Origin: an uncultured Spirochaetia bacterium | GTDB taxonomy: Bacteria; Spirochaetota; CALGPD01 | Reading direction: 5' to 3' | DNA length: 12,360 nucleotides | NCBI GenBank assembly: GCA_937960625.1 | Contig: CALGPD010000481.1 | Location: 1-12,360, forward strand | The notes under the pieces: generated by a model | Told to the model about the DNA's origin: nothing | Database searches by the model: none | Seen by the model: the letters and a program-made list of their open reading frames with translations, nothing else | Part shown: one piece after another, positions 6,270 through 12,360 of the stretch | Layout of the letters: the number at the start of each line of letters is the position of its first letter | Position numbering within the stretch: position 1 is the first letter of the stretch | Made by a program: the position numbers and the translations under genes

Positions 6270-7622
6270 TTAACCTCTTCGGGATTTCAACTTTCCTTTC
6301 TTCAAGAAACCGGGATAATTTCTCACAAGCAGATGTGACTCTATTTGTGATACTGTGTCTAATGCTACACCAACCATAATAAGCAACGAGGTACCACCCA
6401 TCAAATACGCTAATGTTGATGGAATTGAAAACCATTGCGCTATTAACGTTGGCAAGACTGCTACTGCACCTAGAAATAAACTTCCCGGTAATGTAATTCT
6501 ATTTAAAACTTTTGATAAATATTGCTGTGTATTCGGACCCGGCCTAATTCCGGGTATAAATCCACCGTTCTTCTGTAACTGTTTTGCTATTTCAGCAGGA
6601 TTTAACTGAATCGCTGTGTAGAAATATGCAAAGAACATTACAAGCATCATATATAAAACAACCCACAAAGGCTGTCCGTATGCAATGTAGCGCAAAATCG
6701 CCCTGATTATTCTGCTTGATCCGCCGAACATTTGTAAAATCTGTGACGGAAGCATCATAACAGAAGATGCAAAAATTACAGGAATAACTCCTGATGGGTT
6801 TATTTTAAACGGTATAAAATTAGATTGTGCCTGTACAATCTTATTACCTATAACGCGTTTAGCATATTGAACCGGAATCTTTCGCTGTGCCTGCTGTTCT
6901 GCTGTAACAAGTCCGATCACGATCGCAAATATAATACCTACTATTAAAAGGTTTAGCGTTCGGACATCGCCGGTTTGAGCACTTTGTATTGTTTGCCATA
7001 CAGCCTGCGGCATTCTGGCAACAATACCGGCAAAAATCAGCAATGATACACCGTTTCCGATACCACGGTCAGTCATTTGTTCGCCAAGCCATAATAAAAA
7101 CATAGTTCCCGTTGTTATTGAAGCTACGAATGCAAATGTAAACCAAAACCCCGTTCCTCCGGGTACGATACTGGTTAACTGTGCCGCAAACCTGCTTTTA
7201 AACATTAACAATAAACCAAAAGCTTGAACCATACAAAGTACTACTGTTGCATATTTGGTGTATTTTTGAATTTTCTTTCTACCGTAGTCACCTTCTTCTT
7301 TTGAAAGACGCTCAAGTTTAGGAATAACTACCTGTAATAACTGCATAATAATTGACGCAGAAATATATGGCATAATACCCAAAGCCAATAGGGAAAACTG
7401 CTCTAAAGCACCGCCAACGAATAAGTTTAATAAATCCATTAAACCCGCAGGACCGCCGCCGCTTTTTGCTTTTGCTGTGGCTTCAGCCAATACTTTAGCA
7501 TTAATACCCGGTATCGGAATATAAGAACCGATACGGTAAACTATAAGAGCAAACATTACAAATGTTAGTCTTTTTCTTAGTTCAGGTACTTTAAAAATAT
7601 TTAAAATCGGGTTCGCTGCCAT
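6270..7622 (-). CDS. secY: Protein translocase subunit SecY
   Basis: SecY is the ten-helix pore of the SecYEG channel in the inner membrane. The 450 residues start with the cytosolic MAANPILNIFKVPELRKRL, then TM1 (about 17-35), the plug region with DLLNLFVGGALEQFS, and the TM2 signature LGIMPYISASIIMQLL (81-96). The C4 loop AQRKIPVQYAKRVIG and the C5 loop KNGGFIPGIRPGPNT, which contact the ribosome and SecA, are both intact. The ending PGFLKKGKLKSRRG is basic, as expected. An AAGGAT ribosome site precedes the ATG. It sits between rplO and infA, the standard spc-operon place, which couples channel supply to ribosome production. Nothing is missing. Confidence 0.99.
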   Translation of the reverse strand: MAANPILNIFKVPELRKRLTFVMFALIVYRIGSYIPIPGINAKVLAEATAKAKSGGGPAGLMDLLNLFVGGALEQFSLLALGIMPYISASIIMQLLQVVIPKLERLSKEEGDYGRKKIQKYTKYATVVLCMVQAFGLLLMFKSRFAAQLTSIVPGGTGFWFTFAFVASITTGTMFLLWLGEQMTDRGIGNGVSLLIFAGIVARMPQAVWQTIQSAQTGDVRTLNLLIVGIIFAIVIGLVTAEQQAQRKIPVQYAKRVIGNKIVQAQSNFIPFKINPSGVIPVIFASSVMMLPSQILQMFGGSSRIIRAILRYIAYGQPLWVVLYMMLVMFFAYFYTAIQLNPAEIAKQLQKNGGFIPGIRPGPNTQQYLSKVLNRITLPGSLFLGAVAVLPTLIAQWFSIPSTLAYLMGGTSLLIMVGVALDTVSQIESHLLVRNYPGFLKKGKLKSRRG

Positions 7623-7645
7623 AAAATATTATCCTTTTTTTACCC

Positions 7646-8170
7646 TTAAGCTTTTTCGCTTTTTTGTTTCTCTTTAGCTTCTTCTTTTACTTCAACTTTA
7701 GTAAAAGTAGATCCACTCTTTTCTATTTCCTGAATTGCACCTTTTGAAGCATTATAAACGTTAATGGTTAACTTTTTAGTTAAGTCACCACCACCAACGA
7801 TTATTTTAACTCTTTTGGCAATCCTTTTAACTAGTTTCTTTTCTTTAAGTGTATCAAGATTTACTTCATCTCCATCATTAAATACGTTTAACTTGCCTAA
7901 AGTAATTTCCGCCGTATTTATCTTAAAAGGAGAATTACTGAAACCGCGTTTAGGTAAACGTCTGTTTAGCGGCATTTGCCCGCCTTCAAAACCTACATAA
8001 GGACGTTTTCTACCTTTACGGCTTTTCTGGCCTTTTTGGCCTTTACCGCAGGTTTTTCCGTTGCCGGATCCGTTTCCACGGCCTACCCTATTTTTAGGTT
8101 TGTTCACCCTATTATTGGGGTTAATATCGAAATCTTGTGTATCTTTTTCAACAGTCTTTTTTTCCGCCAT
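7646..8170 (-). CDS. rplO: 50S ribosomal protein L15
   Basis: L15 is an early-to-middle assembly protein that threads into 23S rRNA. The 174 residues hold the Gly-rich arm VGRGNGSGNGKTCGKGQKGQ (29-48), then GFEGGQMPLNRRLPKRGF (60-77), and a globular C-terminal domain with KIIVGGGDLTKKLTI. The N-terminus is unusual: about 28 polar residues replace the short L-x-x-L-x-P-x-x-G-S segment, and a Lys/Glu tail (159-174) ends the protein. I place the start at ATG 8170, with GGAG ten bases upstream; a TTG six codons earlier (8188) would overlap rpmD and put that site inside the gene. The gene follows the rpmD stop by one base. Confidence 0.97.
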   Translation of the reverse strand: MAEKKTVEKDTQDFDINPNNRVNKPKNRVGRGNGSGNGKTCGKGQKGQKSRKGRKRPYVGFEGGQMPLNRRLPKRGFSNSPFKINTAEITLGKLNVFNDGDEVNLDTLKEKKLVKRIAKRVKIIVGGGDLTKKLTINVYNASKGAIQEIEKSGSTFTKVEVKEEAKEKQKSEKA

Positions 8171-8171
8171 T

Positions 8172-8360
8172 TTATTTACTCTCCACAATCTCTACCATGT
8201 GTGAAATCTTTTTTATCATTCCACGGATACAATCGTTATCCGGCCTTTCAATAACTTGATTTAGTTTTCTAAAACCAAGAGAACTTACAATTTTTTTATG
8301 TTTGCCGATTGCCGCAATCGTACTTTTAACTAATTTAATTTTTATACTTTTCTTAGCCAT
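8172..8360 (-). CDS. rpmD: 50S ribosomal protein L30
   Basis: L30 is a small two-helix, three-strand protein on the large subunit. The 62 residues include IKIKLVKSTIAA, the conserved SLGFRKLNQVIERPDND segment and the ending ISHMVEIVES, matching the short bacterial form of about 60. A GGAT-type ribosome site lies just before the ATG, in the 11-base gap after rpsE. It sits between rpsE and rplO, as usual in the spc operon. Confidence 0.98.
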   Translation of the reverse strand: MAKKSIKIKLVKSTIAAIGKHKKIVSSLGFRKLNQVIERPDNDCIRGMIKKISHMVEIVESK

Positions 8361-8371
8361 ATTTTAATCCT

Positions 8372-8893
8372 TTAATCCCAGATTTCCATAAGTTCTTTTC
8401 CACGTCTTTTTGCTATATCAGCAGGATTCATTAAATTGCTTAACCCGTTAAACGTTGCTTTTACTACATTCAAAGGATTTCGTGAACCCTGAACTTTTGT
8501 TAATATATTACTAATGCCTGCATTCTCTAAAACAGATCTAACTGAAGCACCGGCAATAATACCAGTACCTTCAGATGCCGGTTTCATCCATACTTTAGTA
8601 CTTCCAAAACGGCCAACAGTTTCATGAGGGATAGTGCCTTTTTTTGTATGAACTTTAACCATTTCTTTTTTGGCATTCTCAATTCCTTTTTTGATTGCAT
8701 CTGGAACTTCGTTTGCTTTTCCAAATCCAATTCCTATACAATGCTCATCTTTATCACCAACAACCATCATTGCGTTAAAAGAAAATCTACGTCCGCCTTT
8801 TACTACTTTTGCAACACGGTTTAATACAACGAGCTGCTCGTTTAAGTTCAATATATCTGAATCTACTTTTTTGCCTTTACTTTTCTTTTTCAT
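8372..8893 (-). CDS. rpsE: 30S ribosomal protein S5
   Basis: S5 contributes to mRNA helicase activity and decoding accuracy in the small subunit. The 173 residues contain the N-terminal double-stranded RNA-binding fold with VVKGGRRFSFNAMMVVGD and GIGFGKANEVPDAIKKGI, then the C-terminal half with PASEGTGIIAGASVRSVLE and AGISNILTKVQGSRNP. The basic GGRR loop, where spectinomycin-resistance changes occur in other bacteria, is present as VKGGRRFSF. The ribosome site is weak (AGGGAT further upstream). The gene lies 15 bases after rplR. Confidence 0.99.
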   Translation of the reverse strand: MKKKSKGKKVDSDILNLNEQLVVLNRVAKVVKGGRRFSFNAMMVVGDKDEHCIGIGFGKANEVPDAIKKGIENAKKEMVKVHTKKGTIPHETVGRFGSTKVWMKPASEGTGIIAGASVRSVLENAGISNILTKVQGSRNPLNVVKATFNGLSNLMNPADIAKRRGKELMEIWD

Positions 8894-8908
8894 CTCTACT
8901 TATCCCTA

Positions 8909-9265
8909 TTAAAATTTAAGTCCGGCTTCTCTGCAAGCATCTGCAAGAGCTTTTATCTTACCGTGATATACATATCCGTTTCTATCAAAAACAACTGTTT
9001 TTATTTTCTGATCCTTAGCTTTTTTAGCCAGTAATTCTCCAACTGCTTTTGCGCTTTCAAGATTGCAGCCTTGTTTCCCTGTATATTCTTTATCAACAGT
9101 AGACGCTGAACATAGTGTAACACCTTTTTCATCATCAATAAGCTGCGCATAAATATGCTTTAAGCTTTTTGATACAGTCAAACGCGGCCTATTATTAGTT
9201 CCACTTATTGTATTTCTTATACTTTGCTTTCTTCGTACTCTTCTATCTTTCTTTGATACTGCCAT
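8909..9265 (-). CDS. rplR: 50S ribosomal protein L18
   Basis: L18 binds 5S rRNA with L5 in the central protuberance. The 118 residues show the basic N-terminal arm (KKDRRVRRKQSIRNTISGT), RPRLTVSKSLKHIYAQLIDD, GELLAKKAKDQKI and the ending VFDRNGYVYHGKIKALADAC, REAGLKF. Length is normal. The ATG is three bases after the rplF stop, and its GGAG site lies within the last codons of rplF, so translation is probably coupled. Confidence 0.99.
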   Translation of the reverse strand: MAVSKKDRRVRRKQSIRNTISGTNNRPRLTVSKSLKHIYAQLIDDEKGVTLCSASTVDKEYTGKQGCNLESAKAVGELLAKKAKDQKIKTVVFDRNGYVYHGKIKALADACREAGLKF

Positions 9266-9268
9266 ATT

Positions 9269-9808
9269 TTATACTCCAGTTTTACCGGCTTTTCGTCTGA
9301 TTATTTCGGTTTCATATCTAATACCTTTGCCTTTATAAGGCTCAGGCGGTCTTAATTCTCTAATATTAGCAGCTACCTGTCCAAGTAATTGCTTGTCATG
9401 ACTTTCAAGGGTTATTCTATTATTTCCTTCAACACTACATGTTACACCCTTAGGGATAGGAAAATCTATAGGATGAGAATATCCCAATTGAAGATTTAAG
9501 TTATTACCTTGAGCATTTGCTCTATATCCGGTTCCGTTAATTAATAATACTTTTTTATACCCTTCGCTTACTCCGATAACCATATTTCTGATTAATCTTT
9601 GATATAAACCGTGCATTGCGCGAATCTTCTTTTCTTCTGATAATTTATCTACTTTAACAGTATTATCTTTAATATCAATTGTGATTTTATCAGAATTGAT
9701 AAATTGTTTTAGTTCGCCTTTGTTGCCTTTAACGTAAACTTCGCTGTCTTTAAACGTTACAGTTACTCCGGTCGGTATATTTATAATCTGTTTTCCTACT
9801 CGTGACAT
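9269..9808 (-). CDS. rplF: 50S ribosomal protein L6
   Basis: L6 lies near the factor-binding site and sarcin-ricin loop. The 179 residues hold the usual duplicated fold: MSRVGKQIINIPTGVTV, KGNKGEL, then RLIRNMVIGVSEGYKKVLLI with GTGYRA, and the conserved LRPPEPYKGKGIRY plus EIIRRKAGKTGV at the end. Length is normal for bacteria. A weak AGAAAG ribosome site precedes the ATG in the 24-base gap after rpsH. Confidence 0.99.
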   Translation of the reverse strand: MSRVGKQIINIPTGVTVTFKDSEVYVKGNKGELKQFINSDKITIDIKDNTVKVDKLSEEKKIRAMHGLYQRLIRNMVIGVSEGYKKVLLINGTGYRANAQGNNLNLQLGYSHPIDFPIPKGVTCSVEGNNRITLESHDKQLLGQVAANIRELRPPEPYKGKGIRYETEIIRRKAGKTGV

Positions 9809-9832
9809 TTTATTCTTTCTCCGTGTTCTATA

Positions 9833-10231
9833 TTACCATACATAGCAAAGCACTTCTCCGCCAACCTTTTGCTGACGCGCTTTACTTCCTGTTATCACTC
9901 CGTTTGAAGTTGAAATAATAGTTACTGCTAATCCGTTAAAAAATCTTGGGATTTCAGTTGAACCTTTATAAATCCTTCGTCCGGGTTTTGAAACTCTTTT
10001 CACTCCCTGTAGAACAGGTGAGCCTTGGTCTAAATATTTTAAAAATATACGTATTACATTTCTTCCGTTATCTTCAACGAGTTTGAAATTTTTAACAAAA
10101 CCTTCGTTTTTCAAAATTTTCACTATTTCGACTTTTAACTTGGAAATAGGTATATCTACTTTTTCATGCGCGGCTTTTGACGCATTTGAAATTTTACTTA
10201 ACATATCTGCAATAGGATCGCTTACACTCAT
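9833..10231 (-). CDS. rpsH: 30S ribosomal protein S8
   Basis: S8 is a primary 16S rRNA binder, and in E. coli the translational repressor of the spc operon. The 132 residues show DPIADMLSKISNASKA, the middle NVIRIFLKY, the motif RVSKPGRRIYKG, and the ending GVITGSKARQQKVGGEVLCY, VW. GAGGT lies nine bases before the ATG, in the 15-base gap after rpsN. An S8-binding hairpin copied in the mRNA near rplE is possible by analogy, but I could not identify one. Confidence 0.99.
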   Translation of the reverse strand: MSVSDPIADMLSKISNASKAAHEKVDIPISKLKVEIVKILKNEGFVKNFKLVEDNGRNVIRIFLKYLDQGSPVLQGVKRVSKPGRRIYKGSTEIPRFFNGLAVTIISTSNGVITGSKARQQKVGGEVLCYVW

Positions 10232-10246
10232 CTAATATACCTCTTT

Positions 10247-10432
10247 TTACCAGCTTGATTTTGTTACACCGGGAATTACACCTTGAGAAGCGTATTCTCT
10301 AAAGCAAATTCTACACATACCAAATCTTCGTAAGTAACCTCTTGAACGGCCACAAGTCCCGCATCGATTATATTCCCGTGTTTTATATTTTTGTTTTCTA
10401 TTAGCTTTCGCTATTAAAGATTTTTTAGCCAT
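10247..10432 (-). CDS. rpsN: 30S ribosomal protein S14, type Z (zinc-binding)
   Basis: This short S14 form has 61 residues; the longer C- form has about 100. Zinc ligands are C24, C27, C40 and C43 in CGTC and CRIC, around RSRGYLRRFGM, followed by FREYASQGVIPGVTKSSW. It sits in the head of the small subunit. GGAG lies eleven bases before the ATG, in the 15-base gap after rplE. The zinc form at this operon position is the ancestral arrangement; a second zinc-free copy elsewhere in the genome cannot be excluded. Confidence 0.99.
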   Translation of the reverse strand: MAKKSLIAKANRKQKYKTREYNRCGTCGRSRGYLRRFGMCRICFREYASQGVIPGVTKSSW

Positions 10433-10447
10433 ACTTAAAATATCTCC

Positions 10448-10987
10448 TTATTTCTTAAAGGGCATGCCGAATGATTTTAAAAGCGCCCTGGCATCATCAT
10501 CACTTTGTGCTGATGTTACAAAAGAAATATCCATGCCGAATACTCTTTCAACTTTATCAAAGTCAATTTCAGGAAAAATTATGTGTTCTTTTACACCTAA
10601 ATTGTAATTTCCACGTCCGTCAAAAGACTTAGGATTTATACCACGGAAGTCTCTTACCCGCGGCAAAGCTACATTTACAAATCTATCTAAAAATTCATAC
10701 ATTACAGGGCCGCGGAGTGTTACTTTTACTCCAATTGGTATATTTTCCCGGAGTTTAAAGTTAGACACCGCTTTTTTCGATTTAGTTTTAACAGCTTGTT
10801 GTCCTGTTATTATTGATAAATCTTTTAACGCTGCGTCTAATAAATTTTTATTCGTTATTGCGTCTCCAACACCCATGTTAATAACTATTTTCTGTAACTT
10901 AGGTACTTCCATGTTATTGGCTTTACCAAGTTCTTTTTTTAATCCGGGTAATATTTCCTTCCAGTATTTTTCTCTTAACCGTGACAT
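10448..10987 (-). CDS. rplE: 50S ribosomal protein L5
   Basis: L5 binds 5S rRNA and the P-site tRNA in the central protuberance. The 179 residues match E. coli exactly in length. Conserved parts include KLQKIVINMGVGDA, TGQQAVKTKSKKAVSNFKLR, IPIGVKVTLRG, YEFLDRFVNVALPRVRDFRG and the C-terminal FGMDISFVTSA followed by ARALLKSFGMPFKK. The ATG at 10987 follows a GGAA site in a 28-base gap after rplX. Confidence 0.99.
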   Translation of the reverse strand: MSRLREKYWKEILPGLKKELGKANNMEVPKLQKIVINMGVGDAITNKNLLDAALKDLSIITGQQAVKTKSKKAVSNFKLRENIPIGVKVTLRGPVMYEFLDRFVNVALPRVRDFRGINPKSFDGRGNYNLGVKEHIIFPEIDFDKVERVFGMDISFVTSAQSDDDARALLKSFGMPFKK

Positions 10988-11015
10988 TATTTATTCCATT
11001 TCCTTCTAATTATTT

Positions 11016-11444
11016 TTATACAACAGCATCGCTATCATTAATTTCTTTGTCTTTAGCTTTCTCTTTAGACTTAGATTTTTTAGTGCTTTCTGTTTTATCT
11101 TTTAATATAGCACCGCTCTTTTTTGCATAGCGGACTTTTTTTCCGTTTTCTATTTTATAGCCAATTCTAGTCGGCTTTCCGGTTTTCGGGTCTGCAAGCA
11201 TTACGTTGCTTAAAGGGATAACCGCGGGTAATTCCACTATCTCAGGCTTTCTTTGCTGGTCTCTTGAGCGCTTATGCTTTTTAACCATGTTAAGGCCTTG
11301 AATAATTACACCGTTTTTCTTGCGGTTAATTTTATCTATTTTTCCCTTTTTACCTCTTTCTTTACCGGAGATAACTATAACTTCATCACCTTTTTTGAGT
11401 TTAGTTTTTACATCAAACTTATTTACAATTTTATTCTTTTTCAT
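11016..11444 (-). CDS. rplX: 50S ribosomal protein L24 with C-terminal extension
   Basis: L24 starts large-subunit assembly by binding the 5' end of 23S rRNA. A KOW motif lies at 17-44 (KKGDEVIVISGKERGKKGKI), then GLNMVKKHKRS and the conserved VMLADPKTGKPTRIGYKIEN (81-100), GKKVRYAKKSG. The family core ends near 112; residues 113-142 form an extra Lys/Ser/Glu tail ending DSDAVV, and the N-terminus carries about ten more residues than usual. Typical L24 is about 100-105 residues, this one 142. GAGGAA precedes the ATG in the 18-base gap after rplN. Confidence 0.98.
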   Translation of the reverse strand: MKKNKIVNKFDVKTKLKKGDEVIVISGKERGKKGKIDKINRKKNGVIIQGLNMVKKHKRSRDQQRKPEIVELPAVIPLSNVMLADPKTGKPTRIGYKIENGKKVRYAKKSGAILKDKTESTKKSKSKEKAKDKEINDSDAVV

Positions 11445-11462
11445 AATTTCCTCACTGATTTC

Positions 11463-11831
11463 CTATACAACCTCAGGTGATAGAGAGATAATTTTCATGA
11501 AATCTTTTTCTCTTAATTCTCTGGCTACAGGGCCAAAAATCCTCGTACCCCGGGGATTATTTTGTTTATCTATCAATACAACTGCATTATTATCAAATTT
11601 TATATAGCTTCCGTCTTTTCTGCGGATTTCTTTTCTCGTTCTAACTATTACAGCCTGACAAACCTCTTTTTTCTTAACATTGGCATTTGGTAAAGCTTCT
11701 TTTACAGAGATAATAATTACATCTCCGATTGAGGCATATTTCCTTTTTGAACCGCCAATAATTTTTATACATTGTACTTTTTTTGCTCCGCTGTTGTCAG
11801 CTACATCAAGCATTGTTTCTGCCTGTATCAT
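11463..11831 (-). CDS. rplN: 50S ribosomal protein L14
   Basis: L14 forms an intersubunit bridge with 16S rRNA. The 122 residues equal the usual length. Conserved parts are MIQAETMLDVADNSGAKKVQ, CIKIIGGSKRKYASIGD, VKEALPNANVKK, AVIVRTRKEIRRKDGSYIKF, NNAVVLIDKQNNPRGTRIFG and PVARELREKDFMKIISLSPE. The ATG follows AAGGG by eight bases in the 19-base gap after rpsQ. Stop codon is TAG. Confidence 0.99.
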   Translation of the reverse strand: MIQAETMLDVADNSGAKKVQCIKIIGGSKRKYASIGDVIIISVKEALPNANVKKKEVCQAVIVRTRKEIRRKDGSYIKFDNNAVVLIDKQNNPRGTRIFGPVARELREKDFMKIISLSPEVV

Positions 11832-11850
11832 TGCTTTTACCCTTTTACGT

Positions 11851-12114
11851 TTATAATACCTTAGCTTCTGTTATAACATTAGTTAACCGCCAGCGCTTCT
11901 CTTTTGAAAGCGGCCTGCATTCTGTGATTTCAACGAAATCTCCTGTTTTACATTTGTTTTCTTCATCGTGCGCTTTATATTTCTTTTTACTCTTAATGTA
12001 CTTTTTATATAAAGGATGCAGAACTTTAGTTTCTACTGCAACCACTATTGTTTTATCCATTTTATCAGAAACAACCGTTCCAGTTAATTTCTTCTTATGA
12101 GGTTTATTTTGCAC
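11851..12114 (-). CDS. rpsQ: 30S ribosomal protein S17
   Basis: S17 is a primary 16S rRNA-binding OB-fold protein. The 87 residues contain LTGTVVSDKMDKTIVVAVET, HPLYKKYIKSKKKYKAHDEE, and the conserved CKTGDFVEITECRPLSKEKR followed by WRL. The start is GTG at 12114-12112, six bases after AGGAG; it lies inside the end of rpmC with an 11-base overlap, so translation is probably coupled. The first internal ATG falls within the core and can be excluded. Confidence 0.98.
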   Translation of the reverse strand: MQNKPHKKKLTGTVVSDKMDKTIVVAVETKVLHPLYKKYIKSKKKYKAHDEENKCKTGDFVEITECRPLSKEKRWRLTNVITEAKVL

Positions 12115-12343
12115 CTTTAACTCCTACATATTTGTTTTCTTCAGTACGTATTCCTAATTCCATTTCCCTTAGCATTGTTTTAATTCTTGCAATATCTTTA
12201 CGCAAATGAGTTTTAACTGAAGGGTCATCTACCGCACTTAAAACAAAATCAAAACGTATTTCTCTTAGTTCTTTCATTTTATCATCGAGCAATTTTTCAA
12301 GTTCTTTTTTGCCCATTTCTTCATAATCGTATTTCTTTTTCAT
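12104..12343 (-). CDS. rpmC: 50S ribosomal protein L29
   Basis: L29 is a two-helix protein beside the polypeptide exit tunnel. The 79 residues show the helical hairpin MGKKELEKLLDDKMKELREI, RFDF, and the signature THLRKDIARIKTMLREME, with a short N-terminal extension (KKKYDYEE) and a tail EENKYVGVKGAK. Most L29 proteins are 60-70 residues. The ATG at 12343 is preceded by AGGAT. The remaining 17 bases to the right edge should be the end of rplP (L16) or its spacer in the usual operon order, but are too short to confirm. Confidence 0.97.
   Translation of the reverse strand: MKKKYDYEEMGKKELEKLLDDKMKELREIRFDFVLSAVDDPSVKTHLRKDIARIKTMLREMELGIRTEENKYVGVKGAK
12121..12125 (-). promoter_or_regulatory. 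Shine-Dalgarno that sets the rpsQ GTG start
   Basis: The coding strand reads AGGAG, six bases before GTG at 12114, inside the rpmC coding sequence. It supports GTG as the rpsQ start and translational coupling of the two genes. Confidence 0.7.
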
Positions 12344-12360
12344 ATCTAAATCCTATACAT

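Noticed and set aside
6229..6435. Minus-strand frame of 68 codons overlapping secY and infA
   Set aside because: Reads both genes in a wrong frame.
8171..8188. Upstream TTG start for rplO adding six residues
   Set aside because: It would overlap rpmD and place the GGAG ribosome site inside the gene; ATG at 8170 is correctly spaced.
12344..12360. End of rplP (L16)
   Set aside because: Expected from operon order, but 17 bases are not enough to fix its frame or stop.

Overview
The window is an A+T-rich bacterial segment in which every supported gene lies on the minus strand, so transcription runs from high to low coordinates. About four fifths of it (12343 down to 2714) is the distal S10, spc and alpha ribosomal-protein superoperon: rpmC, rpsQ, rplN, rplX, rplE, rpsN, rpsH, rplF, rplR, rpsE, rpmD, rplO, secY, infA, rpmJ, rpsM, rpsK, rpsD, rpoA, rplQ. 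Spacers are mostly 0-45 bases and two pairs abut or overlap. The adk and map genes often found between secY and infA are absent. rpsD sits inside the alpha cluster before rpoA.

All three ribosomal proteins here that can carry zinc ribbons (S4, S14, L36) keep their Cys/His ligands. The alpha subunit opens with a KNLLK..FKRPK segment and has an expanded DGVSKPLTNEFE loop, both of which I associate with spirochaetes. Together with the low G+C, a member of Spirochaetota is my best guess, but this rests on remembered family patterns and is not certain.

A strong intrinsic terminator (24-base perfect palindrome plus U-rich tail) closes the superoperon 20 bases after rplQ. Twelve bases further on begins a second, tightly coupled gene set: a polytopic membrane protein with an EcfT/CbiQ-like layout (2657-1995), a DUF58 protein with a vWA-type metal site (2011-1127), and a BatA-like protein with an N-terminal double membrane segment, which runs off the left edge (1125 to <1). 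These resemble MoxR/DUF58/Bat clusters, but no MoxR ATPase is in the window and the EcfT-like gene takes the first position.

Functionally, the main block supplies ribosome parts, the Sec channel pore, IF1 and RNA polymerase alpha. The downstream set is a membrane-associated module of unknown substrate. Gene-free sequence never reaches 300 bases; the longest gap is about 55 bases and holds the terminator. The genuinely unusual points are modest: a repeated C-terminal helix motif in RpoA, a TTG-started infA, long charged tails on L17 and L24, and the terminator touching the next gene's start.
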